Numbered from the stretch's first letter, positions 48,490 to 57,351 are shown. The stretch: DNA of 64,000 bases from Atopostipes suicloacalis DSM 15692 (GCF_900129085.1 NZ_FQUF01000002.1:42786-106785); one strand, 5' to 3'. Notes: generated by a model not told the origin, from the sequence alone. Numbers and translations: made by a program.

Positions 48490-50814
48490 ATGACTCAAAA
48501 TAACCAAGAATTAAAAGAAAGTATTATTCATTATATGGAGCGTACTGCTGAAGATAGTTATTACGTCAAAGATATCAGTGAAGGAATAGAGAAAACATCT
48601 TCGGATGAATTTAAAGAAGTGGTTAAAGCCCTCGCAGCATTAGAGCGAGATCGTCGCGTATTATTAACGAAAGATGGACAGTTTAAAATTTTAGAACCTG
48701 AACCCACCTTTGTTGGGAAGTTTAGTGGAACCGAACGAGGCTTTGGTTTCGTGGCTATCCCAGATTTCGAAAAAGATATTTACATCCATCAAAATGACGT
48801 CAACACTGCGTTAAACGGGGACATCGTGCGAGTTGAACTAACAAAAGACGCACAGCCTTGGAAGGAACGAGCCGCTGAAGGAAAAATAGTTGAAGTCGTT
48901 GAACGAAGTACAGAAACGGTGGTTGGAGAATTCCATGCCTATACAGACGAAGAAGTAAAAGAATATCAGATATATGGCTATGTGCATCCAGAAGACCGTA
49001 AACAAAAACATTTAACCGTTCAAATTGAAGATAAAGGCTTACGTCCGGTGGAAGGGCAAATTATCATTGCTGAAATTACCCAATTCCCACGCTACAAAGA
49101 CGAAGACTTAAAAGGCATTGCAACAAAAATTATTGGGCACCGAGATGACCCAGGCATTGATATTCTGTCAATCGCTTATAAACATGGCATCGAACCAGAA
49201 TTCCCCAAAGAAGTGCTCGAGGAAGTCGAAAAAGTCCCAGATACGGTTCTCCCTGAAGAAATAGAAAATCGTAAAGACTTACGTGGACAAAAAATTATAA
49301 CCATTGATGGAGAAGATGCGAAAGATTTAGACGATGCCATTAATGTAGAAGTTCTTGAAAACGGAAATTATTTCCTAGGCGTACATATTGCGGATGTTTC
49401 CCATTATGTGCAAGCAAATACGGCACTTGATGAAGAAGCGTATGACCGAGGGACCAGTTCTTACTTGATTGACCGAGTAATTCCGATGCTTCCTCAAAAG
49501 TTATCAAATGGAATTTGTTCCCTTCATCCAAATGCTGATCGATTAACCTTAAGCTGTGATATGGAATTTAACCATCGGGGAGACGTTGTAAACTATGAAA
49601 TCTATCCTAGTGTTTTAAGTTCATATCGCCGGATGTCGTATAACGAAGTGAATCGTATTTTAATGGATGAAGATCCAGCGATGATGGATAAACACGAAGA
49701 TCTAGTGGAAATGTTCCATTTGATGGAAGAATTGCATACGATTTTAGAAAAGAAACGCTCAAATAATGGGGCGATTTCCTTTGATTCAACAGAAATTGAT
49801 TTTGAAGTGGATAAAGAAGGAAAACCATTAAATATCTCAGTCGTTGAGCGAGGAATTGGTGAGCGGATGATTGAGTCCTTTATGCTGGCGGCCAACCAAA
49901 CAGTATCCGAGCATTTTTCAAAACGTGATTTACCAATTTTATATCGAGTGCACGAACAACCTGACGAAGCTAAAATGCAGAACTTTTTAGAATTTGCATC
50001 GGCTTTAGGCATTCGCATTCAAGGAACAAAGGAAAAAATTTCACCTAAAACCCTTCAAAGTGTCTTAGATGAAACAAAAGGCGAACCGTATGAACAAGTC
50101 GTTAATATGCTGATGCTGCGCTCTATGCAGCAGGCAAGGTATGATGTGCAACCTTTAGGACACTATGGGTTAGCAGCAGAATATTATTCGCATTTTACCG
50201 CGCCAATCCGTCGATATCCCGACTTAACCCTCCACCGTTTAATTCATTATTATCAGGAGGAAGGAACGGATAAAAGAAGTAAGGACTATTGGGCAGAGCG
50301 ATTGCCAGAAATTGCGGAACATAGCTCAATGGCTGAGCGTCGAGCAGTGGATGCGGAACGTGAAGTGGAAGACTTGAAAATGGCAGAGTACATGGTGGAT
50401 AAAGTAGGTATGGAGTTTGAAGCGATTATTGTATCGATTACAAACTTTGGTATGTTTGTCCAGGTGGAAGACGCGATTGAAGGTTTGGTCCATCTTTCAA
50501 CGATGAAAAAAGATTATTATGAATTTAATGAACGAAGCATGATTTTAATCGGAAAAAGAACAGGGCAAGTTTTCAGAATCGGGGAAACCGTCAAAGTCAA
50601 ACTTATGAATGTAGATGTCGAGCAATATGATATTGACTTTGAATTAGTGGAAGATACGAACAACAAGAAAAAGGGTCAGAAAAAAGAAGCGTCTAAAAAG
50701 AAAAAGCCCAAAGACACGAAGAAATCGAAAAATATCGATTTTGAAATTCGCGGTCGAGACAAACAAAAAGGACCGAAAAAAGGAAAAAGAAAAGGCAAAG
50801 GTAGAAAAAAATAG
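48490..50814 (+). CDS. rnr: Ribonuclease R
   Basis: Processive 3'-5' exoribonuclease that degrades structured RNA and, with tmRNA-SmpB, non-stop mRNA. The 774-residue protein has an N-terminal helix-turn-helix (about 1-65), two cold-shock domains, the RNB catalytic domain with GEDAKDLDDAINVE near residue 279, an S1 domain (EAIIVSITNFGMFVQVEDAIEG region, about 640-715) and a Lys-rich tail. Neighbouring smpB and ssrA form the same trans-translation pathway. GGAGG precedes ATG 48490. Confidence 0.97.
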   Translation: MTQNNQELKESIIHYMERTAEDSYYVKDISEGIEKTSSDEFKEVVKALAALERDRRVLLTKDGQFKILEPEPTFVGKFSGTERGFGFVAIPDFEKDIYIHQNDVNTALNGDIVRVELTKDAQPWKERAAEGKIVEVVERSTETVVGEFHAYTDEEVKEYQIYGYVHPEDRKQKHLTVQIEDKGLRPVEGQIIIAEITQFPRYKDEDLKGIATKIIGHRDDPGIDILSIAYKHGIEPEFPKEVLEEVEKVPDTVLPEEIENRKDLRGQKIITIDGEDAKDLDDAINVEVLENGNYFLGVHIADVSHYVQANTALDEEAYDRGTSSYLIDRVIPMLPQKLSNGICSLHPNADRLTLSCDMEFNHRGDVVNYEIYPSVLSSYRRMSYNEVNRILMDEDPAMMDKHEDLVEMFHLMEELHTILEKKRSNNGAISFDSTEIDFEVDKEGKPLNISVVERGIGERMIESFMLAANQTVSEHFSKRDLPILYRVHEQPDEAKMQNFLEFASALGIRIQGTKEKISPKTLQSVLDETKGEPYEQVVNMLMLRSMQQARYDVQPLGHYGLAAEYYSHFTAPIRRYPDLTLHRLIHYYQEEGTDKRSKDYWAERLPEIAEHSSMAERRAVDAEREVEDLKMAEYMVDKVGMEFEAIIVSITNFGMFVQVEDAIEGLVHLSTMKKDYYEFNERSMILIGKRTGQVFRIGETVKVKLMNVDVEQYDIDFELVEDTNNKKKGQKKEASKKKKPKDTKKSKNIDFEIRGRDKQKGPKKGKRKGKGRKK

Positions 50815-50836
50815 AAACTAAAGGAAGGTGAGTGGA

Positions 50837-51307
50837 TTGTCAAAAACTAAACATCAAAATCCGACAATCGCTCAGAACCGAAAAGCAAGACATGATTTTG
50901 ACATTCTAGAAACGATTGAAGCCGGTATTGTTTTAAGAGGTACTGAAATTAAATCAATTCGTAAAGGTTCGATCAACCTTCAGGATGGCTTTGCTGGCTT
51001 TCGAGGCGATGAGCTCTTTTTATACAATGTGCATATTTCTCCATTTAAAGAGGGAAATCAATTTAATCATGACCCGCTACGTACAAGAAAGCTCCTATTA
51101 AAACGTAAAGAACTGAATCGTTTGATGGGACTCTCTCAACAAGCAGGACATACCTTAGTCCCTCTTAAAGTTTATATTAAAAATGGAGTAGCGAAAGTTT
51201 TACTGGGTCTAGCAAGAGGGAAGAAACAATTTGACAAACGTGAAACACTCAAACGTAAAGACCAACAACGTGAAATTCAGCGCGCATTAAAAGATCGGTA
51301 CAATTAA
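50837..51307 (+). CDS. smpB: SmpB, tmRNA-binding protein
   Basis: Binds the tRNA-like part of tmRNA and brings it to stalled ribosomes. The 156-residue product has the OB-fold signature [22 protein letters not shown] and the C-terminal [16 protein letters not shown] helix (here [15 protein letters not shown]). TTG 50837 lies five bases after GGAAGGTGA; the in-frame GTG at 50828 overlaps that site. Its RNA partner ssrA is about 1.9 kb downstream with two unrelated genes between. Confidence 0.95.
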   Translation: MSKTKHQNPTIAQNRKARHDFDILETIEAGIVLRGTEIKSIRKGSINLQDGFAGFRGDELFLYNVHISPFKEGNQFNHDPLRTRKLLLKRKELNRLMGLSQQAGHTLVPLKVYIKNGVAKVLLGLARGKKQFDKRETLKRKDQQREIQRALKDRYN

Positions 51308-51312
51308 ATCCC

Positions 51313-51356
51313 AAACATAGACTCTTTCTACCATAGAAGCAGTCTATGTTTTTTTA
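51313..51356 (+). terminator. Terminator of the est-rnr-smpB operon
   Basis: AAACATAGACT (51313-51323) pairs with AGTCTATGTTT (51341-51351), with an inner CTTTCTA/TAGAAG pairing, then a T-run. Confidence 0.92.
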
Positions 51357-51441
51357 TTGAACGAAAAAGAATTATCAGTTAATAAAATGCCTAATTTTTG
51401 CTATGATTATAAGGAGAAAAAGAAAGGATGTATAAAACAAT

Positions 51442-52137
51442 ATGAAAGATTATGGAACAACCATTTATTTCGTAAGACATGGAGAAACTTACTTTAATTT
51501 CTATAACCGCATGCAAGGCTGGGGAAACACGCCTCTCACACCACAAGGGGAAATAGATGTCCGACGAAGTGGTCACGGATTAAAGGATATAAAATTCGAC
51601 GCCGTATATTCAAGTGACCTCACAAGAACCGTTGACACAGCCGAACTAATCTTAGGCGAAAACGAAGAAACAGACCCTGATATGGAAATCGTTATGATGC
51701 CTGAATTCCGAGAAATATTCTTCGGTATCTTTGAAGGGGAATATAACGACACCGTTTATAAAAAAGTAGCGGAACATTTAGGCATTAAAACAGCCGAAAA
51801 AATGTTTAGTGATGTCAATCAATTTGAGCGGATGGGTGCCTTTAAAGAAATGGATCCTTATGGCCATGCTGAAGACTTTATGGAATTTTGGCTGCGTGTC
51901 GAAAAAGGGCTCCTCAAAATCATTGACAAACACCGAGACACAGGTCACAACATCTTACTTGTCGCTCACGGTGGAACGATTCGTCTAATTTTAGAAAACT
52001 TAATCCCAGACTTAGATGATCCCAACCCATTGTTAAACGCGAGCGTGTCTGTCGCTCACTATGACAATGGCCTTTACCACTTAGATCAGTATGGTGATGT
52101 CTCGCATTTTGTAGACGAAGAAGAATTAGATAATTAA
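51442..52137 (+). CDS. Histidine phosphatase / phosphoglycerate mutase-like protein
   Basis: Member of the histidine phosphatase superfamily, 231 residues. The catalytic motif VRHGETYFN lies near residue 11, the second substrate motif SDLTRTVDTA near 56, and the distal histidine in VAHGGTIRL near 174. A broad phosphatase is more likely than a glycolytic mutase, because gpmI is present. The nearest GAAAGG is 14 bases before ATG 51442 and touches an earlier ATG (51428) that opens a five-codon frame ending in ATATGA over the start, so the start may be translationally coupled to a tiny leader. Confidence 0.85.
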   Translation: MKDYGTTIYFVRHGETYFNFYNRMQGWGNTPLTPQGEIDVRRSGHGLKDIKFDAVYSSDLTRTVDTAELILGENEETDPDMEIVMMPEFREIFFGIFEGEYNDTVYKKVAEHLGIKTAEKMFSDVNQFERMGAFKEMDPYGHAEDFMEFWLRVEKGLLKIIDKHRDTGHNILLVAHGGTIRLILENLIPDLDDPNPLLNASVSVAHYDNGLYHLDQYGDVSHFVDEEELDN

Positions 52138-52158
52138 TTAAATAAATATTGAAAGAGA

Positions 52159-52187
52159 GAGCTGCTTTTTTAGGCAGCTCTTTTGGT
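52159..52187 (+). terminator. Terminator of the phosphatase gene (copy 1)
   Basis: AGAGCTGC (52159-52166) pairs with GCAGCTCT (52175-52182), 8-base loop, short T-run. Nearly the same sequence, including upstream ATATTGAAAGAGAG, recurs at 53099-53136. Confidence 0.88.
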
Positions 52188-52340
52188 TCAAACCTTTTAT
52201 ATTTTTATTGGTAAACCTTGTTACGAAAGGATGCTACAAATCGTGGCATTGAAAAATATGAGATTAGATGATCATTCTTCAAGTTGTTGCTAGGCAAAAA
52301 GAAATTCATCTGCTAAAGTTTACACAAGGAGGTGGACGAA

Positions 52341-53093
52341 ATGGATATTGGAAAGAAATTGAAAGAGAAAAGGCAAGAAGCTAACCTCACTCAAAAAGAG
52401 TTGGCAGAAATTTTACATGTTTCAAGACAAACCATTTCAAGCTGGGAAGTTGGACGAACATATCCTGATTTAGATGTGTTAGTAGCCATTAGTGAATTAT
52501 ACGATACCCCTTTGGACGATTTATTAAAGGAGGATTCAGAAATGGTAAAAAATATCACTGCAAAAGTAAAGAAGAGTGAACGTCGAAAGATGACAAATAT
52601 TGTGTTAGGTTTATTGCTATTAGTGTTAATAGGAACTAGTTTATTCTCTGCTTGGAAAAGACATCAAAATAACCAAGCAAATACTTATGGATTAAAACCC
52701 AATGATCTAATAGAAAGCACTTGGGAAATGGTCTATGCACCAACTGAAAATCTTGTTCAATCGAATTTATTTTTTGATTCGAAAAATTTAATTATAAGAA
52801 ATAAATACGCACCAGGTGCAATTAAACCAAACATTGATGTTAACGATTTAGTAGAATCATCGTCTGAAGAATGGTCTGAAATGGGCTTAGAAGAGGGCAT
52901 GGTGCATTATGAAGATTTAAATATAGAAGTTGTTGAGGATACATATATTGTTTCTGCGCATGGTTATCAGCAAAGATTTGAACGTTTAAGTGATAGCGTG
53001 ATCCGAGATACGAATGGAACAGAATATTTCAAAGTTCAGTCTTCTTTCTCTCAGAAAGATTTTAACACCCTTAAAGAACAACTCAATGAGTAA
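52341..53093 (+). CDS. XRE-family regulator with membrane anchor and external domain
   Basis: The 250-residue protein combines an N-terminal helix-turn-helix (residues 2-58, LTQKELAEILHVSRQTISSWE) with a membrane segment near 86-105 and an extracytoplasmic domain of about 145 residues without a family I recognise. A membrane-tethered DNA-binding protein of this type may sense an external signal. ATG 52341 follows AAGGAGGTGG. It is flanked on both sides by near-identical terminators, suggesting that the gene arrived or was duplicated as a cassette. No metabolic neighbour hints at its target. Confidence 0.8.
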   Translation: MDIGKKLKEKRQEANLTQKELAEILHVSRQTISSWEVGRTYPDLDVLVAISELYDTPLDDLLKEDSEMVKNITAKVKKSERRKMTNIVLGLLLLVLIGTSLFSAWKRHQNNQANTYGLKPNDLIESTWEMVYAPTENLVQSNLFFDSKNLIIRNKYAPGAIKPNIDVNDLVESSSEEWSEMGLEEGMVHYEDLNIEVVEDTYIVSAHGYQQRFERLSDSVIRDTNGTEYFKVQSSFSQKDFNTLKEQLNE

Positions 53094-53109
53094 TTAAATA
53101 TTGAAAGAG

Positions 53110-53136
53110 AGAGCTGCTTTTTAGGTAGCTCTTTTG
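53110..53136 (+). terminator. Terminator of the XRE gene (copy 2)
   Basis: AGAGCTGC (53110-53117) pairs with GTAGCTCT (53125-53132) with one wobble. It is a duplicate of the terminator at 52159 including about 20 bases of upstream sequence. Confidence 0.85.
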
Positions 53137-53177
53137 CTTAATAAGTAGCGAAAAAGTTGCCAGAACACGCGTAAATC

Positions 53178-53206
53178 TTGACTTTAAGCCAAACAAATGT
53201 TATTAT
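53178..53206 (+). promoter_or_regulatory. Promoter of ssrA
   Basis: TTGACT 53178-53183, 17-bp spacer, TATTAT 53201-53206. A second TATAAT overlaps at 53204-53209. The predicted start lies some 20-25 bases before the mature tmRNA 5' end, leaving a short leader to be removed. Confidence 0.6.
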
Positions 53207-53237
53207 AATAGTGCCTCAAGAGAGGCATTTCGAATAC

Positions 53238-53602
53238 GGGGTTGTTCTGGATTCGACAGGCATAGGTTGAGCTTGAACTACGTTTTGCAGGTGATGACTG
53301 CACCAACAACGTCACAGTTTAAACTTAACTGACAAACAAGAAAATAATTTTGCTTTAGCTGCGTAAGCAGCCTTTAAGCGATCCGAACTAGTATCGCCCA
53401 TGTGCTAGCTAGGGTCTCAAATTAGAAGTGGGATACGCTTAATCCTTACGTCTGGAGACTTAAGAAGAGACTAAACGGACTAGCAAAGCATGTCGCCTGT
53501 TATATGGCGTATGTGGCGCGAAACCTCTAAATAATATAACTATGAACGTAAACGTTGAAGTGACAATATGTCTGGACAGGGGTTCGACTCCCCTCAACTC
53601 CA
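53238..53602 (+). ncRNA. ssrA: tmRNA (transfer-messenger RNA)
   Basis: Rescues ribosomes stalled on broken mRNA and tags the peptide for ClpXP. The 5' end GGGGTTGTTCTGGATTCGAC and the 3' end with GGTTCGACTCCCC and CAACTCC form the acceptor and T-arm; the acceptor pairs GGGGTTG with CAACTCC. After the discriminator A at 53602 the CCA is not encoded. The tag frame reads ...DKQENNFALAA with a TAA at 53364-53366; a GAC codon (53331) stands where many Firmicutes have a GCN resume codon. A mobile element is inserted directly downstream, as is usual for this gene. Confidence 0.96.
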
Positions 53603-53615
53603 TAATAGCTTTACT

Positions 53616-53659
53616 AAGGTTTCCTAACAGCTTCTAAACGCTGGTAGGAAGCCTTTTTT
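53616..53659 (+). terminator. Terminator of ssrA
   Basis: AAGGTTTCCTAACAGC (53616-53631) pairs with GCTGGTAGGAAGCCTT (53640-53655), one wobble and one mismatch, followed by a T-run. Confidence 0.9.
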
Positions 53660-53688
53660 AATTCTAAAGCTTTGCTTACAAATGCTAT

Positions 53689-53822
53689 AAACCATTACCA
53701 ACCATTACCATTTCCATTACTACTCGAAAAATGGTAATGGTTTAGCATGATTATCGACTAGAAACCTGTCAACATAAGGATTTATTGAGCCATTACTCAT
53801 TTAAAAAGGGTAATGGTTTTTT
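53689..53822 (+). repeat. CCATTAC/GTAATGG inverted repeats, possible double terminator
   Basis: CCATTAC occurs at about 53692, 53702, 53714 and 53790, and its complement GTAATGG at about 53734 and 53810. AACCATTACCAT (53700-53711) pairs perfectly with ATGGTAATGGTT (53731-53742), and CCATTAC (53790-53796) with GTAATGG (53810-53816) followed by six T. It lies between convergent ssrA and the minus-strand gene at 53835, so it may stop transcription from both sides or belong to the junction of the integrated element. Confidence 0.6.
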
Positions 53823-53834
53823 ATTTCAAATCAT

Positions 53835-54293
53835 TCATTTAGAGATTAGTTTATTAATACTTGATTTTTTAAGTCCTGTATTCCATAAAATTTTAATATT
53901 AAATCCAGTTTTACCATAGCTTAATCGATACCAGTAGTAATTAATGTATTCTATGACTCCAAATAAGAAGATAGCGACAGCAACGATTAGATCTTTAATA
54001 TCTGTTTGGGTTGCTGGGATGGCAATGACTATTCCGAATAAAGCAATCAGATTCAATATTTTTAGAGTTCTTAGGAGTCGTATTACTATAGAGTGTACTT
54101 TTTTTTGATAAACAACTAGTGTATATCGATAAAACCAATAGAGACTTCCTTGCAAAAGGATAAAAATAAGAAAAGAAAAAACAATGAAACTTGCCTTTCC
54201 TAGACTAAATGAACAATAAACAAAGATAAATACAATCACCGCTGCTAATTCACCGGTAGCTAAGCTTAATAATTGTTTTTTAAATTTTTTCAA
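53835..54293 (-). CDS. Small multi-spanning membrane protein (island cargo)
   Basis: The 152-residue protein has four predicted membrane segments (about 13-29, 34-52, 76-96, 102-124) with basic ends, and no family that I recognise. It starts with TTG 54293 five bases behind GAGGTGAT on the minus strand. It follows the integrase by 37 bp on the same strand, between the integrase and the ssrA end, so it belongs to the first integrated unit. Function unknown. Confidence 0.7.
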   Translation of the reverse strand: MKKFKKQLLSLATGELAAVIVFIFVYCSFSLGKASFIVFSFLIFILLQGSLYWFYRYTLVVYQKKVHSIVIRLLRTLKILNLIALFGIVIAIPATQTDIKDLIVAVAIFLFGVIEYINYYWYRLSYGKTGFNIKILWNTGLKKSSINKLISK

Positions 54294-54330
54294 ATAATCA
54301 CCTCAAACTGCTGTTTTTATTTGGTATTAT

Positions 54331-55479
54331 TTAATTCTCCATAAACTTCGCAAATTTATCTGCAGTGTCTTTCTTTTCTTCTTTTGTGACATGCGCATAG
54401 ATATTCATTGTTGTTTGAATATCTGTGTGTCCTAGACGAGCCTGAACATCTTTTATTGAAGCGCCCATAGAGAAGAGGATACTACAATGCGTGTGTCGCA
54501 ACCCATGAACGGTAATTTGTTTGAGTCCATTACGCTTTTGTACATTTCTCATACGGTCATTGGGTACATTAATCGAATAGAAGTTATTTCTCGTATTCGC
54601 AAAAACATGCTGATCGGGTGTATTGGTATTAAAACCCAGTTTCAGCATAAATTGAGCCTGATACATCTTCCACTGCTTTATAAGCTTCATCGAGTCATAA
54701 TCCATATCAATTACTCTTCGACCATTCACTGTCTTCGTAGGTTGCACGATAATCTTATTATTTAAGCCCCTAGTGAGTGTTTTATTGATATTGAGGGTAG
54801 ATGTATCGAAATCAATATCTGACCATTTAAGAGCCAACAGCTCCGATTTACGAGCACCACTATATGCTAGTAATCTGAAATATGTGTACCAATTCAGATC
54901 TAAATCTTCTTTTACATATTCTAAAAATTCATTTAATTCCTCTTTACTATAGAAATTCTCAAATTCACTTTCTTCAATCGTCTCAATCCGTTTTGGAGCT
55001 GTCACTTTGTCGAATGGATTGCTGTCAATAATATCCATTCTTAAAGCATAATCAAATACACGATGCGCATAATTCTTTATCCGTCTGTAATTGACAAGCT
55101 TATCACGCCATTTATTTAATTCAGACTGGCAATGATCAGGTTTTATTCCACGAATATTCATGCCATCAAAAGAGGGGACGATATGATTCTTAAAGTCACG
55201 CATTGTCTTATTGAGGGTAGACTCTTGAACATTGTCTATATACTCAGATTCTAGCCACAATTCATAGACGTCGTTAAAAGTACTTCGTTTCCTCTGAGAT
55301 GGAAAACCATTTTTATTAAAATCATTAATTAATCTTGCTTCAGCAATTTCTGCTTCTTTCTTCGTTTTAAAGCCTCTTCGTTTACGATAGACTTCTTTAT
55401 CTGTTACTGGATCAATTCCAATATATGAATGAAACATATATCGAGTGTCACCGTTCTTTAATTTGTATTTCTTTATCAT
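54331..55479 (-). CDS. int: Tyrosine integrase (intact copy)
   Basis: Site-specific recombinase that presumably inserts its element at the 3' end of ssrA. The 382-residue protein has an AP2-like arm-binding domain (about 1-50, with FKTKKEAEIAEARL), a core-binding domain (about 60-160) and the catalytic domain with Arg210 (YSGARKSELL), His325 and Arg328 (VHGLRHTH), His351 and Tyr361 (MNIYAHV). All required residues are present. GAAAGGAAAAG precedes ATG on the minus strand. A decayed copy lies at 57352-58500 in the same orientation. Confidence 0.93.
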   Translation of the reverse strand: MIKKYKLKNGDTRYMFHSYIGIDPVTDKEVYRKRRGFKTKKEAEIAEARLINDFNKNGFPSQRKRSTFNDVYELWLESEYIDNVQESTLNKTMRDFKNHIVPSFDGMNIRGIKPDHCQSELNKWRDKLVNYRRIKNYAHRVFDYALRMDIIDSNPFDKVTAPKRIETIEESEFENFYSKEELNEFLEYVKEDLDLNWYTYFRLLAYSGARKSELLALKWSDIDFDTSTLNINKTLTRGLNNKIIVQPTKTVNGRRVIDMDYDSMKLIKQWKMYQAQFMLKLGFNTNTPDQHVFANTRNNFYSINVPNDRMRNVQKRNGLKQITVHGLRHTHCSILFSMGASIKDVQARLGHTDIQTTMNIYAHVTKEEKKDTADKFAKFMEN

Positions 55480-55534
55480 TAATATCTTTTCCTTTCATTC
55501 ACGCACACGCCTATGCTTTATGAAATCAAGGATA
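54337..55534 (-). repeat. 1.2-kb direct repeat, copy 1 (integrase and upstream 55 bp)
   Basis: This segment and 57358-58556 are closely similar from the last integrase codons to ATGCTTTATGAAATCAAGG upstream of the start codon, then diverge abruptly on both sides. Homologous recombination between them would remove about 3.0 kb with the two cargo genes between. Confidence 0.9.
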
Positions 55535-55609
55535 TTAAATGTTAATTGTTTTATAAAAATTATTATTTGTTTTAACACTGTATATTAAGGATTAACTCTT
55601 TTGCAAGGT

Positions 55610-57079
55610 TTATTCAATTTCAATGAACTCAAATGTACTCCCATTATCATCAGAAACATAACGCGCTCGCGCATTATTTAAGTAATCACCGTCAATACCT
55701 TGGTTGACATACAAAATGAGTTGGTTGTTTTCTTCATAAGGTAATTCGGGATAGTCAAAAGGCTCGAATTCACTGTCATTTTGCTCGACAATCACAGGAG
55801 GCAGCTCAACTCTTTCAAAAGTTTGGCCACCATCAGCAGTTCGAAATAAATTAGCATTCGCTCCACCATTATGAGAAAGAATAGCGAATCCTAAATTTTC
55901 ATCAATAAAATGGATGCCATCAGCAACTCCCGTTGACCCAAGGAAAGGATCAGAATTTAGCATATTCCAATTCTGGCCACCATCTGTCGTATGTCGTAAG
56001 CCGTAATAGCGGCTGCCTGTCATAGCATCAAGAATCACTAACTGATAGCCAACTTCTTCATTTAAAAAGGTTTCTTCGGCAATTTCTTCTTCTGAGAAAT
56101 AATTAGGATCATTTGCTTGTGCTTCTTCAAGTGCTCTTTGTTCATCAAATTCTTGAATCAATTCAGGGTCATATGAAATAAAATAAGTTGGAAAATCAGA
56201 ACCTAAATTTTCAAAATATATTACAAAAGAATAGCCTACATGAATTTCCCTACGAGGGCGTATACGATCGACCAAACCATTTTCATCATAATATCTAGTT
56301 AATTCGAAGTTATCCGTGCGAGTTTCAAAACCTCCGTAAGAAAGAATTAACGTCTTATCCGTCTGATCGCCAAAAAGTTCATAAACCGCTGTAGTGTTTA
56401 AACCATTGAGTAAAGGTTGAAATTTTTTATCTTCATCATAAGTAGTATCTACATAGTTATCCAAATGAATCTCCAACTGATCGCTTTTGTTTTCATCATA
56501 AGTAATTAAATAAGTATCGGTGCCGCCTGATTCGTCTTCACCATACAAAAATCCATAAAAATCAGTGATTTCTCCGTCGCTAGTAAAAGTAAGTGAAACG
56601 TCTTCAGCAATATACAATTCTTCTGGAAGGTCTACTTCTTCGCTAACAACTTCTACTAATCCATTTAGTCCATCCTTATAAATATTATTACGCTCAAAAG
56701 CGACTTCACGTTCAGAGTTAAATTCCTGAAGGTACCAAGATAATTTTCCGTTATAGGGAATTGAGCTTTGATAAATATGATAGCCGGTGGACAGAGTGAT
56801 GCCACCAATAAGAAGCGGTGCAATATAAGACCACAATCGAATAATTTTCATAAATTTCTCATCTGGTTTTTGAGTTTGCTGAGTGTCCTTTTGTTTCCTT
56901 GTTTTGTAGATAGCGTAGATGAACCATGAAAAGAGTAGAATAAATGTGGCAATAATAATAGGAACACGACGGCTTATACCACCGTAGCGTGCCAATTGAG
57001 CTAAGTAGTAACAAGCAATTGTATAAATTACAAGAACAATAGGATTGAGTAGCTTGGCTCGGTTAATAGTTTTTTTCAA
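55610..57079 (-). CDS. Membrane-anchored protein with BNR-like repeats (island cargo)
   Basis: The 489-residue protein has three membrane segments (about 13-30, 39-58, 84-105) followed by an extracytoplasmic part of about 380 residues. The C-terminal third shows Asp-box/BNR-type turns, TTDGGQNWN, TADGGQTFE and SDDNGSTFE, spaced about 50-70 residues, which suggests a partial beta-propeller of the sialidase or photosystem-stability-factor type. An acidic patch (YFSEEEIAEETF) lies near residue 335. No catalytic motif was recognised. It is between the two integrase copies, codirectional with both. The role is unknown; surface binding is plausible. Confidence 0.7.
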   Translation of the reverse strand: MKKTINRAKLLNPIVLVIYTIACYYLAQLARYGGISRRVPIIIATFILLFSWFIYAIYKTRKQKDTQQTQKPDEKFMKIIRLWSYIAPLLIGGITLSTGYHIYQSSIPYNGKLSWYLQEFNSEREVAFERNNIYKDGLNGLVEVVSEEVDLPEELYIAEDVSLTFTSDGEITDFYGFLYGEDESGGTDTYLITYDENKSDQLEIHLDNYVDTTYDEDKKFQPLLNGLNTTAVYELFGDQTDKTLILSYGGFETRTDNFELTRYYDENGLVDRIRPRREIHVGYSFVIYFENLGSDFPTYFISYDPELIQEFDEQRALEEAQANDPNYFSEEEIAEETFLNEEVGYQLVILDAMTGSRYYGLRHTTDGGQNWNMLNSDPFLGSTGVADGIHFIDENLGFAILSHNGGANANLFRTADGGQTFERVELPPVIVEQNDSEFEPFDYPELPYEENNQLILYVNQGIDGDYLNNARARYVSDDNGSTFEFIEIE

Positions 57080-57147
57080 TTGTTAAAACTCCTTTGAAGT
57101 TAGGGTAAGCAAATTGTACCGCAAATAAAATGGTTGTCGAGTAGGTT

Positions 57148-57318
57148 TTACTCAGAAAAGCGCATGTATAAATTAAAATATATGCTTATTAGAATACTTA
57201 ACAAGCTTTTAAAAGGTTCCCCTAGCCAATAAATATGCACTGCTCCAAAAACTAAAACAAGGAAGATAAGACTCATAATCATACTTAATCCTGAAAATAC
57301 CACTTCTTTTTTACTAAT
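57148..57318 (-). CDS. Small membrane protein, start uncertain (island cargo)
   Basis: About 56-62 residues with two membrane segments (one centred near GLSMIMSLIFLVLVFGAVH and one near SLLSILISIYFNLYM). A strong AGGAGG site lies on the minus strand at 57330-57325, but no ATG, GTG or TTG follows at usable distance; ATT at 57318 has six-base spacing. The frame is also open to a TTG at 57336 before the site. Either a rare ATT start is used or this is a remnant. It sits between the decayed integrase and the 489-residue gene. Confidence 0.45.
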   Translation of the reverse strand: MSKKEVVFSGLSMIMSLIFLVLVFGAVHIYWLGEPFKSLLSILISIYFNLYMRFSE

Positions 57319-57351
57319 AATTAACCTCCTCTCCAATTCGTAAATAAAAGC

